A stretch of DNA of 64,000 nt, taken from contig NC_084887.1 of NCBI RefSeq assembly GCF_958979055.1, positions 32,560,044-32,624,043 of the forward strand. The letters are read 5' to 3'. Origin of the DNA: Alnus glutinosa. Lineage: Eukaryota > Streptophyta > Magnoliopsida > Fagales > Betulaceae. Of the stretch, positions 35,311 to 47,458 are shown one piece after another (position 1 is the first letter of the stretch; every line of letters begins with the position of its first letter). The notes under the pieces are model-generated. The model worked only from the letters and a program-made list of their open reading frames with translations, was not told the origin of the DNA and ran no database searches. The position numbers were made by a program, and so were the translations under genes.

Positions 35311-38300
35311 TTTTAATGAAGCATAGGGACACATGTTTGTTTTTGAAGGGTATTAACGTGGATTTTCATCAATTTATAGACAAATATACCGTACCTATTC
35401 TTAGCCATAAGCGATGTTCCATCTACGATATAAATTGAAACTTAAGTGTAAAAAAATAAAGTTGGTAAGTCGTAAGGAAGAAAAAAGTATTTAAGCCATA
35501 TATAAAACTTTTGTAAGTTAGCGATGATAAAGAATCATAAGCCTTTTTATTATTGTTTATAATGTATGTGTAACCATTATTAGTTTGAAACCAATTAAAC
35601 ACTAGTTTGGAAGATAGACATTAAAATATTAACTCTAAAACGAAACACTCATGGAGTTTCTATAATAATTATTGATCTTATATCCAACAAGTACTTTTTT
35701 TTTTTTCTTTTTTTCACTAGAGTTAGCTTTTTGCTAGGTTTCCAACCTTCTCTACGAAATAGATAATTGGATAGGCTTTTAGGACTATTTAATTAAGAAA
35801 GTAATTGGTAATTACTATATTTTCTTGTTAGTGGTTTATCAAATTGTTTTAACTGTTTCCTTTGGATTGTATGTTGTTGGGGTGTGCTTTTAATAGGGTT
35901 TTGGAGCTGCTTAATTTGTTCGGTCTCTTGCCTTGTAATTTTTATTTTTTCCTTTAATAAAAAAATGTACGGTCATATCGTAACAACAAATAAAAAACAA
36001 AGAAATTGTGGTTGTTGGGTTGGTTTGGCTATTCCTAATTAAGGACTGGTTCAGCCACTCTCGATGACCGGTTTGGAAGTAGCTTAAACCATCTCCTTAG
36101 TCACAGGATGGTTTGGCCACCACAACAACTTTTGTTTAGTCCTGATCTGAGCCGTTTATTTTAAATGAATGGCTCCCAAAAAATATTGTATTGCACAAAG
36201 TGAAATACCCTAACTATTAATGTGTCGGATCTCAATCCCATCAATCTGATGACATGTGAGAGAAATCTCATCTATGCTCTTACCCGATACATCCAAGTAC
36301 TCAAATGTTCCACATGCATGTCGTGTGCTAAATGCTAATGTCTATTGGTGCATGAAACTCCTTGATTCCTCCTTAAAAGAGCGATTTTCATCAAACTTGG
36401 AACATATCACTTGGATATCTTTTCCAACAAAATATTGTGGGCAACTTAACACGAACTTGAAATTAAAACTGCAAAAAGTCCAACGTAGTTAATATCAGCT
36501 AGCTGATCTGAATGTATCAGAAATAACGGAGGAGAACCTCCAATCCTGGAAGATGCTGGGAAATTGGAGAGCCAAAATAACTACCTGAAAATCACCTTCA
36601 AGTATGAACCTGTTAAGCTTGAGCGAAGAAGCCAACGACACCGCCAGCAAAGCAGCCAGAGGTACACCATAATTAGGTGAACAAAGAGGACTATTGTATC
36701 AGTTATCAACTATTCCACCACAAATTAAAGGAGATCGACTCATATTTGGTCGTCATAAAAAGGAGTCCAATTCAAGTTCTTTGTAATTTGAAAAATATGT
36801 CAATTTTGAAAGACGTTTTATTATTATTTTATTTACATATTCATTCTATTTTTCTGTTTACCATGTGTACGTTTGGGATCACACGAAAACAAGTTGAGGA
36901 GACAAATACTGTCAATATTGCCAAATGATCATAAATTTTATTGGATTGAGAGAAAAAAAAAAAAAAAAAATTTAAAGTTGTGAACTGGAGAGTCCCATTA
37001 TTCTACCAACACTAATCCTAGGACAACATTATTCTACCAATACTACTTCAACTGTCTTAGGTAATAAGTTCTTTAACACGATGCTTGTAGAAATTTTTAT
37101 ATGTAAAATAATAATTTTCTTCTTAAATGGTTTGGATTGAAAAGTGATAAAATTTCAGCTATATATGTTGAAAAAATAATAATAAAAAAAGATGTATGAC
37201 CATATAAACGGAAATAAATAACTTTTGTCCTTATTTTACAATAACTATCACTCGATTCAACCATATACAAACTATGTATCATCCAAAATCATTGACCAAT
37301 ATTATCATGTTGTTAACCATTCATCACGTAACCTCTTATCAACAATTATTAAACGGTTTAAACCTTCAAACAATTTGTTATCATCAAATAAATTTCAGAG
37401 TTCATGCATAATTCTGCCCATTTTCAAACACAACAAAAAAATAATAATAATAATTATTAGAACACAAACTTGAAACTTCTCTCTCTCTCTCCTCATTGAA
37501 GAATATATATATATTTTTTTACATAATATTAATTGCAAATAACATTAAAGAGTACAAAAAAAAAAAAACACCATGAAAGAGTACAAAGCAAAAAGGCAGA
37601 GTTTTGATTACCCAAGAGACAACCTAGTCAGTTAAACACGTGTCTTAATAAGAAACCCGTCTTATGTCCAAAGCAAATCTATGTTGTAAGAAGGACGCCG
37701 TTTACCGAGGACTGAACTAACAGCACTCTGCCAACAACGTGTCGACTTCTCATTGCTGGGCTACTGTACCAGGTGACGCAGAAGATCGATGGCGAAACCT
37801 TGGCCAGTGACCGTACAATCCAAACGGAGTCTAACTGGACAGTGACCTGCCCCAGACGCACACGTGTCAAGAAAAGACAGCGGAAACACAGGCCCCAGTA
37901 GATTTTCGCTGGTTGACGTTTGTGTCGGACGCGTGCTTAGAAAAGCTAAGCTGTCTATAATCTATAGACTATAATAATTGGGCAGGCAGAATCGGGGGGT
38001 TTTTACTTGTTTACCCTTTGGTTATGTTTTCGAATATAGTACAGCCGATAGATTTCATTTCATGGCTGACATGGTTATAAAAAGGTCGAACAGTATACAA
38101 TAATATGTTCCCTCTATTTTCTGATTGAAAAGAGAAAAAGGAGGAAAAATAGTGAAAATAATGCATTGGCAATCAATGACCATCCACAAATTTGATTCTT
38201 GCAGGTACAGAGTGTGTATTCAAACCGACACCCAAACAGAAAAGGTCAGATTGATCTTCTTCGATCTCGGATTGATGGGTTGGGTTGGTTTGGTTTTAAA

Positions 38301-38425
38301 TTTTGAAAGAATTATTTTAGTATATATTAAAAATAAAGATATTTATTTGTTTTTATAGGTCAAGAAACTTATATCATATGCACTTATTTTTTCCTTTTAT
38401 GATCCTAAAAATATATCAATTATTG
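35311..38425. other. intergenic, mostly unassigned repeat sequence
   Basis: A degenerate GGTTTGG/CCACC repeat block lies at 36,005-36,140. A GC-richer stretch at 37,630-37,930 carries two CACGTG cores (near 37,637 and 37,861) and resembles promoter sequence, but no gene was recognised on either side. The open frame at 36,256-36,492 has no recognised similarity. Confidence 0.4.
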
Positions 38426-38427
38426 TA

Positions 38428-40020
38428 ACTAGCTTATAACTCGCGCTATGCGCAGTATATTCATTAATTGTAATTTACTTGAAAGGTTTTAAAAAGATTA
38501 TGAGTAACAAATTTCCTTTCCCAATGTTGTTCATCGATTAAGTATGTAACAAACAAAGTATTAAAAAAAAAAAAAGATAAAAAGCTATTAAATAAATAAC
38601 TGCGTAGACTAAAAATAGATTGTTATACCTGATATCAAAAATAATGATAGGAAACTCTCCTATCTCACCATCATTTCCATGAATTGAGTGTAAATTTTCA
38701 AAAGAAAAAAAAAAACTCAATTTTGAATACAAAATAATATATAAATTAGAACCGAAAATAAAAGAAAAAAACAGAAATTATATGCAAATGGGTAAGAGGT
38801 AATTAGAAGATGAATGCTTAATATGCCTTATATCTTTACTTAACAGCATAAATAAAACCCAATAAAACAATATATTCACTACAAAATACTTTGTTCTCTC
38901 GATAATTAATAATAATATTAATATGGTAATACTCCCTGCAAAAAACAACGGAGGAAGCTTTGTCACTCACCATCATTTCCTTGAATTTACTGTCAAATTT
39001 ACAAAAGAACATAACCACAAACAATAAAAGGCCAAAAAAAAGAAATTTTTTGAAAAATACTAATATATATAGACAATAAGTGGCTTTTCCGTATATTTTT
39101 CCCGGTTCCAATGAAATTTATAAGTATAGGAAAAAGTCCTATCAAATAGATATTTTTTCAACGTAAAATAAATTACTTTTAAACATAATTTAAAAATTAG
39201 AAGAAAAAGGTAAAAAATAGAATCTAAAGAACATAACCACATAAACTAAAGACAAACAAATAGATTATTTACCATTCTCTTTGAACACAACCCCTGCAAA
39301 CACATTTTCCAAAACCCAATCAAAGTTAAAATTAATAATAATCTAACGGAAAATTAATTGTCTTTTCCATACACTTTTTTTTTTAATTTTTTTTTTTTTT
39401 GGTTTCAATAAATTTATTGGTATAGGAAGAATTCCTGTTAAATAAATATTTTTTTTTCTTTCGATCATTATTTGCATATATAACATAAGAGAAAATATTT
39501 TTAGAACAGAAGTAATAATTAATATAAAAATTAAAACAAAAAATAAGGACAAAAAATAGAATCCGAAGCATAGAATCACAAAAAATAAAGACAAACAAAT
39601 GGATTATTTATCATTCTCTTTGAACACGACCCCTGCAAACACAATTTTCAAAACCCAATCAAAATTAATACTAATATAATAAAAATTAACTTTCTTTTTC
39701 GTATACTTTTTTATGTTAATTACAATGAAATTCATAGGTATTAAAAAAGTCCTGTCAAATAGATATGTTTTCTTTCCACCCTCTTTCGCATATATAACGT
39801 AAAAGAAACTACTTTTAGAAAAAAAAATAATAATAATAATACATAAATTATAACAAAAAATAAGGACCAAAACAAATGAAGATATGAAAATCTCTTTCTC
39901 ACCATCATTTTCTGAATTCAATGTAAAATTTACCAAAAAAATAATATACAAATTAGAACAAAGAAATAAGGACAATAATAAAAATAGAAAAACAGAAGCC
40001 AAAATGTTTGATTCGTCCTA
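38428..40020. repeat. degenerate long-unit tandem array (about 300-340 bp units)
   Basis: Several motifs recur in order: CTCACCATCATTTCC near 38,664 and 38,966 and a variant near 39,898; TCCTxTCAAATAGATATTTT variants near 39,138, 39,432 and 39,750; CTTTGAACACxACCCCTGCA near 39,279 and 39,618. Spacings are about 295-340 bp. A GCTTATAACTCGCGCTATGCGCAG-like border sits at about 38,432, resembling ends seen in dispersed plant repeats. There is no coding capacity. It may be the internal array of a transposon or a small satellite. Confidence 0.6.
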
Positions 40021-41085
40021 AAAATATAAAGTTGTAGAGATATATCCAAATGCATTGCAGAAAATGTTCGTATAATACTTGCTGTTAATTGTAGACTTGG
40101 TAAAGTAATATTTGCGTTGCGTTGCATATAGTTTATGAAATGGTGCATGAGGGATATCAATATTTGGTTTTAGACTTATAGACTACAAAAGGTTCTTAGT
40201 GGTTTTCATATTGAAGAAATTAATGGTTTATTTTTATTTGTAGTATTTTAAAGCCGTTTTTTAAAACAAAAAACAAAAACGCCACTTGTCTAAAAAATAG
40301 AATGTCATTATATAATGATGCCACTTGTCTTAATATACAATTATTTTCTAGGAAAAAAAAAAAACTGTTTTCACACAAAAAAATAAAAAATTTACATCCA
40401 CATGAAATTACCATCTTAATGCGTTGCAATCTGGGTTAGAATTATATCCCCTTAACGGAAATAGGTTGTGGCAGAGATAATTTATTTGCAAGTTAGTTTA
40501 GAAATCATTTAGAATATAGAATTTTGGTTCTTTAAATTACAATCAAAACAAAAAGAATCCAAAAAAATCACAAAGAGAGAAATCAACATAGAGAAAGAGA
40601 GCTAGAGAAGCACATTTAGGAATTTGGCCGGAAGGAGAAGAAACTAACGTTCAATGTAAAAAACCAACCCACATTGTTAATTAATTGAAAACTGGTTAAA
40701 AAGTGTAACAGTTTTTCAGGAGGATATATATAATTTAGTATGAGGGAAAGCTGTGTTTAAGTGAAAGTGTGAAACAAAGTGTTTTAAACTCACCATTAAC
40801 TTAACGGATACTTGTCAAAGTTTTATGTAGCCACTTGTCATAATTATAGGCACTACTCTAATTGATTCCCCTATTAAATAGGATATAGTTATTTTCTAGA
40901 AAAAAAAAAAAAAAATGTTCTTTGACAATGTTATTTTTTTTTTTTTGAAGGACTTTGACAATGTTATTAAAAGCACAGTTTAACTTTAAAGGCCCTTCAA
41001 AAAACAAAAAAAAAACTTTAAAGGGACACTTGGCTGCATTTTAAAACACCACTTGTCACAATACTATGCAATGCTCTAAGTGATT

Positions 41086-41157
<72 letters not shown>

Positions 41158-43247
41158 AATCATTATTATCATATGTGACTTGGACCATTATTAAATAGTC
41201 ACATCGGTTACAAAAATTATCCTATGTGGTACTTATAATTGTTTAATTAACAGAATTATTCCATTCGTTCCTGTTTCATTCAAAAACTTTACAACATATT
41301 ACCTCAAGACCTCTCAAAATTTGACAAGTATCTCATGCGCCACATCATTTATTATAATCATCAAGACTTAATCCACATTAGCTACATGTTACTGACACAT
41401 GTTTAAAGAATTCCACACCAACGCCCTATTAGAATTACACTTTCTCCAAAATAATAATAATAAAAATAAAAAAAAATAAAAAAAAATTACCATAATTTGT
41501 AAATCCATCATTCCCCTTAATTTCTTCCCCAAATCACACAAACGAACCTGGTCTTTCTCATTTCTCCCATCTACCCCTACCTCGAATCACTTGTTGGTAA
41601 TTTATGGAAAACATTTTGTGTGTTGATGAGTTTTTAGTCAATGAATTGATTGACATATGTATGTGTCATCATTTTATTAGTGCTAACGTGATGCATTAAC
41701 GAAATTCGTAAAGTGTTTTGACAGAATTTGATTGCATAGATTAAATTGTTATTTTGGCATACCCTGAGAACCTCTAAATTATATATTTTTTATACGGAAG
41801 ATAACGATTTATAATTTAACCCAAATTGATTTTAAATTTATCCCAATATATAATTTATGTTCTAAGAAACCTAGCTACCTAGGCAATCTGACGACACAAC
41901 CCACTTGGGGTCCCTTCTTGCCCCATTTGATGCAAAGCGACACAAACACATTGCCATAACTACCATCTCCCCTCCCCCATTTACCCACACCCACATGCAC
42001 TAACATTTTGTCGTTCCCATTTTCCCCCAGTCGAAAAGATAGAAAAAAGTCCATTGAATAGTCAACATCGACGGTCACGTAGTGGCACATATATACCAAA
42101 TCAACCAAAGCATAATTAATTATCCTGTCGGTGAATATGGTCAAACATGTCCCATATATGAATGCTCCTCTCCTCCATAATACAGTGAATGTCGACCCGT
42201 GTGCGATGTGCTTTTGGCATCGGGGGGGATGGCAACCAAATTCGATCAATCAAAGAATAACTAATCAACTTCAAGTCCAATCCCTACTCCGACAATGTGT
42301 ATTGGAAATGAATTGAAAGTAGCTCTTGTCCGCAAAAAATAGGATGGTGGGTTCTTTTTACTTTAAAGCTTTGTCGCAATTTCTTTGCTTTGATTTGATC
42401 GCCTTTCATTAGGATGATTGCTTGGTATGTTCTTTTCTGAAACCTCACATATGGTGAAATCCAAGGAAATGTGTGCATGCTGTGGGCAAGTAGCTGACTG
42501 AAACAAGTTCATCGCTTGCCGTGGGAGCACTGAAATGTGTTTATATATAAGCTCTTTTTGTTCCTCGGACTTTTGTTCTCCATTTATTCCTTAGTGGCAC
42601 CGTAGGTTGTTGTAAAGTTTGTGAGCCAAAAGACAAAATTCGTACCAATATCATAGAAGATAACGATATTCATTCAAGTCCAACCAAGGCAGAAACCAAA
42701 GCAAACAATGATATTCATTCGGTCCAACCATAACTATTTTACCTTGGTTTAGTGGCCTCAAGAAAATCTCTAAAGTAATTGAACATGTACTAAAATGAGA
42801 GTTCGAGTACTCCCGAAAAGAAAATCATCAATCCTATTAGTATTAGTCGCATTAAGTCACACTGATAACCTATGAGGCTAGGTTAGGCTATGTCTCAATC
42901 GGATTTGAAGAAACACCTGTGGTTCCTACTGTTTAAGCCTCTCCTATGCAGCTCTTAACGAGAATGTGTTATTATGGTCACGCTCAGGTAGAACAGCTAC
43001 GGTTGGTATCCACTGAAAATCAAATTCTTTTACTCATACTAAGATTAGACCGAAGAATATTGTAATTTGCAAGCCAATATTCAGTGTCTTAGCATCTCTT
43101 GACTAGTGTTTACTGAGCTCCAAGCACATTTATTGTTATATCAAGATATATAATAGATTTTGCAATTTTTATAAATGAAATGCTATTACATATTTCCAAA
43201 TTAAAGTTTCCAAAGTCATGAAATGCTTTCACATGACCTGAGAAAAT
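40021..43247. other. intergenic, no accepted gene
   Basis: AT-rich sequence with a (TA)n tract of about 66 bp at 41,089-41,154, flanked by the mirror sequences GATTCTTA and TAAGAATC. The minus-strand open frame at 41,875-42,249 (124 aa) has no motif I recognise and no supporting features, so I leave it unannotated. The 3' UTR of the DnaJ-type gene should lie just below 43,247. Confidence 0.4.
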
Positions 43248-46063
43248 TCAAACTGATGCCATTTTAGTGCAATCAGGGCAGGAGAAATGGCCCTTGGCTT
43301 GACATTTAGAGCAGGAAATGGAATATTGCACCTTCGACTCACCATCTCCAAGTGATCGATACAAGTCACTGTCAATAATAAAACCAAAAGGTCCACCATT
43401 GACTCGTCCAACTCCTTTACATTTTGAGCACGCTATCATCCTCAGATTGCCGCATCTCTTGCACATACCCAAAGAACTGAACATTTCAAGGTTGAAGGCA
43501 CAGCATGCACATGTCAGAATGTTTCCACAACCCTCATAACTTGAAAACGTGTTTACAAGGATAACGTAGTTATATCAGTGTTTTAATATAAGTCTCTAAC
43601 ATTTGTGAGGAAACTTGCAGTACTTGTGAGATGCCACTTGCTTCTAAAGTCAAACCAATAATGCAACTCATGGGACTACCTGACAAAGTATGGATAATCT
43701 AATAAACCTCAACCCTTCAAAGACCAGCACTACTGCAGATAAATTCCCAGTTATAATTAAGTAGCATATAATTAATAAATTCTGGACAAGACACAGACCA
43801 CCAAAGAGCTACAGCAACAGCAGAATCACCTTGAATACTGACACAGTGGTGAAGCAGTTCATTAAACATCGATTATTCATAACCTAGAATATTTAATACA
43901 AACAATGGTCAAGAAGTTTAACGGGCAAGTCCCAAACTAATTGCAATGCAGAATGGCAGCCTCTTTTTTAGAGACTTTATAAAATAATTCAGCCGGCCAC
44001 TAGCATTTTTCATTTTCAGATTTCTATCTTTATAACTGTTTGGCCACATACAAATTCTGTTCGAAAATTAAGGAAATCAAGCACCCAATAAAAAGAAGAA
44101 ATGAGTACTTGCAAGTAGCAAAACAACAGAATTCTAGTTTCCAAGCTCAAGAGCAATCATCAATACCATTCACGAGGTAATAATCAAACAAGAGAGCCAA
44201 CCACAACAAACACAAAGTGGGGTGGAGATACAATACCGTTAAGAGGAATAATTCTAGAAATCCATCATGTGTTACTCTTGTGTTAGTGTCCCTTAAAAAA
44301 TGAAGCGGCTTTTAAAATCACAATTTGATCAAAATTCAATAGTGATCAATCACAAGTCTAATGGTAATTTTAAAAGTCATTTCATTTTTTTAGGGATACA
44401 AGAAAAAAGAAGAATTTCTAGCATTAATCGCCGTTAGAGAGTGTGCAAACAACTCTTTCACGCTAAAGTGAAGTACCCTAAAAAATAAGACACAAATACG
44501 TATCCCATTTTAACCAATATCAAGTCCAAGCCTTCTTCCAATTGACAAGCTCCATGACACCTACGGGTAACTACAATTTCAGCCGTAAGCACTAGATATC
44601 CAATATAGTTAAAACAAGTTAAGCTTAGAATAATAAAAGTTCCCAAATACAAAATTCAGAAAGGGTATTAAAATGCAGTCTAGTTATAAGAATCAGAGGT
44701 TGATAATTTATCATACTGACATTAACTCAAACATCAAAAGGACAAATTTAGCAGAACTTTTTTCAAAATTACCCATACCAATATTCCAATATTTCAAGTC
44801 AAAATCTACACATCTTGCTCAAAAAAAAAAATGGTAAATTACACTTCGCCCCCTAAACTCTCACCCCAATTGTAGTTACACCTCCAAACTGACTCAATGC
44901 AACTCAATCCTATAAACTGCCTAACTGTTTTGATTTACCCTTTGAATCGGATTTGGCTGTTAGTTTGGATGGAAAACGTCATACGTGACTAGCATGTGCA
45001 CTTGAGCAATTTTTACATGATTAATTTACCCATGTTTTGTATGTAAACACGCCTTTTTCATAACAGCGGGGAAAAAAAATTGATGCAAAGTCCGTTCAGA
45101 TGAGAATGGCCGCCCAAAAAAAAATGAAAGTTTGAGTTTCATGTTATATATTCTCTTGGGTTTGAAATACCAACAACAGATTTGCTTTTGATTCGAGAGG
45201 ACAAAACCGAGGTAGAACACACTAAATAGCTAATAAGAAGCATCCACGAACAAGCTTTTGGAATTTAGCATCATCATAATTAGGGTGTCCAAGCAACTCT
45301 CTCATACTAAAATAAAGTAAACACACTGAAAAAGAAGACACAAGTACGTATCCCCTTTTAACTGATTTCAAGACAAGGCCTTCTTCCAATTTAGAAGCTC
45401 AATAAAACCGAAATGGAAATACAATTTCAATCATAAGGTTCTGGATGTCCTATATTTAAAACAAGTATAGCTTAGATAAATAAAAGTTCTCAAACACAAA
45501 AGTCAACAAGGGTACTATATTCCACTCCAGTTATAACATTTAGAGGTTGCAAATTTTTCATACCTAGGCTAACTCAAAAATCAAAAATCAGAATTGGACA
45601 ATTTTAACAGAACCCATATACATTCTCTTTTTTTTTTTAGATGAATGAGAGTTTTTATAAAAGATCACGATCAGTACAAAACAATCCAGTAAACACATTC
45701 AACAATTTCTCTTCCCCCACCCCCCCCCCCCAAATTCTACTACATCAGCTAACAACTACATTATGCAGCCAACATTCTCCAGCAACAGAGAACCCGTATA
45801 CATACTTGTCATTGCCAATATTCCAAGTAACAATTTACACACATCTTGGGGTAACTTTGAGTTTCATGTTATATATTTTCATGGGTATTAAATGAGAGAA
45901 GAGCCCCAAAATCAGGTAAAGAATATGGGATAAAGAGTTATGAAGTTTACCTGCGCTGGGAGGCAGAGATGAAGGCATCAACTCTTGGGGCAGCAATGGT
46001 GGCGCATAATAGCAGTGTGCCAACCCCAAATCCAGCCAGTTCGCTTGCTGTTATATTCTCCAT
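43248..46063 (-). CDS. small DnaJ-type cysteine-rich zinc-finger protein with N-terminal membrane or targeting segment
   Basis: Two exons on the minus strand, 45951-46063 and 43248-43476, joined in phase 2 with GT/AG borders, give 113 aa. The N-terminus MENITASELAGFGVGTLLLC followed by ATIAAP is hydrophobic (about 9-26) and could be a membrane segment or organelle-targeting signal. The C-terminal half carries four CxxC pairs (MCKRCG, ACSKCKGVG, SCSKCQAKG, SCPDC), the DnaJ central zinc-finger pattern without a J domain. Known plant proteins of this type (BSD2, PSA2, LQY1) act as chaperone or thiol-disulfide factors in chloroplasts; whether this one does is inference. The 2.5 kb intron contains an internal duplication and a LINE insertion. 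A tRNA gene lies divergently 136 bp upstream of the ATG. Confidence 0.85.
44440..45905. repeat. direct segmental duplication inside the zinc-finger gene intron
   Basis: About 44,440-45,180 and 45,275-45,905 share the same ordered landmarks: AACTCT(T/C)TCA, ACGTATCCC, GCCTTCTTCCAATT, AATAAAAGTTC, CCAATATTCCAA and GAGTTTCATGTTATATATT. Copy 1 carries an extra segment (about 44,825-45,100) beginning GGTAAATTACACTTCG, and copy 2 carries a LINE fragment (45,624-45,788). The copies are clearly diverged, so the duplication is old. Confidence 0.7.
45624..45788 (-). mobile_element. 5'-truncated LINE 3' end with target duplication
   Basis: On the minus strand the segment ends TTTATAAAAACTCTCATTC...CT followed by a poly(A) run, the form of a plant LINE 3' terminus. 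It is flanked by 15-bp direct repeats AGAACCC(A/G)TATACAT at 45,609-45,623 and 45,789-45,803 with one mismatch, as expected for target-primed insertion. The other copy of the host duplication lacks the insert. About 165 bp, non-coding. Confidence 0.65.
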
Positions 46064-46198
46064 CTCTTGCTTGTTTATCCTTGTGGCTCTGCTCTGCTAC
46101 ACCGCCACTTAAGCGCTGGTGGCACAGACCCTTATCGGAACTTCCAAGTCCATGAATTTGCGTTAATAAATTGTTGGTTGAAATGAAGAATCGAAAAT

Positions 46199-46272
46199 GG
46201 CCTATTAGCTCAGTTGGTTAGAGCGTCGTGCTAATAACGCGAAGGTCGCAGGTTCGAGACCTGCATGGGCCA
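46199..46272 (+). tRNA. trnI-AAT: tRNA-Ile (anticodon AAT)
   Basis: A 74-nt cloverleaf. The acceptor stem GGCCTAT pairs with ATGGGCC (U5-G68 is a wobble), with discriminator A. The D arm contains TAGCTCAGTTGG (A box, from 46,206), the anticodon loop CTAATAA has AAT at 46,233-46,235, and the T arm contains GGTTCGAGACC (B box, 46,251-46,261). There is no intron. T-runs at 46,281-46,284 and 46,289-46,294 suit RNA polymerase III termination. It reads AUU/AUC isoleucine codons after A34-to-inosine editing. It points away from the zinc-finger gene and shares a short upstream region with it. Confidence 0.95.
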
Positions 46273-46294
46273 ATTACTACTTTTGTAATTTTTT

Positions 46295-47458
46295 AGCAAT
46301 AAAACAAGGCCTATGTGGGCTTCTTGAACATTGGGTGACGATCCAAGACCAAAACCAATGGATTGGTGATCAATGCCGGAATGGGGTATATATATATAAG
46401 TGATTTTTCTTTTTCTTTTTTATTTTTTAACTTGTCCATGCCACATGGAATTTCCTCCGACGGTAGATAATTTCTTGGAATTGGATCGTAGAAAATTTCT
46501 TAAATTCAGTCAATTAAATTAATGTATGTTCATTGCTTTCAAGGTTTTTTTTTTTATTTACTTTATTTTAGTGTGAGAGACTTGGCCAATTGGACACTCT
46601 AATGAAGTAATTAATGATGATACTAATTAAATTCCAAAAACTTCTTCGTGTCTACACGGATGCAAGTCATTATTTCTGCGTAAAATATGCAAAATTTGGG
46701 AGACTTATAACAAGTAATTTGATAGAATTAAGCAAGACGCAAATTAGATGTTGGCCATGATGAAAGCTAGCAATAGAGAGAGTGGGGTGAATGAGGAAGA
46801 TGAAGCCATAGTTGGATCAGACAATAGGGTACGTGTTAATTAGCCAAGAGGCGCTCATACCATATATAAAAGAGTTTGAAGAAGAATAATTTTACTTCAT
46901 AATTTCATACTGTACAAAAGGCAAGTCCTAAACCATGGGAAAATATTGTTAATGAAGGAATAATATTGAAGCTCTAAAAATATAGTTCAACTTAGGATTG
47001 GGCATACAATAAGTAATTTGGATAGCTATTGTGAAAGAGATCATTTAGATCCAGTTGCCCAAATAAATTTTGGATTGTCTGACTACCTACCAAGATAATT
47101 AGGTCCCACACGAATTCTCTCAAGTTGTTAATTATTTGGGCAGCTAATTGTTGCGCATTCCAATCCACTTCATTTCTCACAAAGATTTCCAAAGTAAATA
47201 TATTGATTCCAAAAAAATTGGTACACACAACGCTAAGACCCCATGCAAATGCACCAAGTTATGAAAGAAAGAGATTTTCTTCCGCAAATTCACAATGTTA
47301 CTGAATTCTTAAAAAAAAAAAAAAAAAAGTAACATGCCAAGGTCTTTATTATTTTTAGGCAAAGCCACTTAGGCTCTCCTTTAGTCAGTAAAACAATCAG
47401 ACTTAAGTAAATATATCTTATATATGCTTCAAGGAAAATGTATTCTCCATCATCGAAG
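46295..47458. other. intergenic, no gene seen
   Basis: AT-rich sequence between the tRNA gene and the 3' end of the first MYB gene. The open frame at 46,992-47,228 (-) has no recognised motif. The MYB 3' UTR should lie just below 47,458. Confidence 0.4.

Noticed and set aside
37630..37930. G-box-containing stretch as a promoter of an unseen gene
   Set aside because: CACGTG cores are present, but no coding exon was recognised on either side, so no gene call was made.
41875..42249. 124-aa minus-strand open frame as a possible gene
   Set aside because: No recognised domain, repetitive Gly/Val-rich composition over C-rich DNA, and no supporting promoter or splice context.
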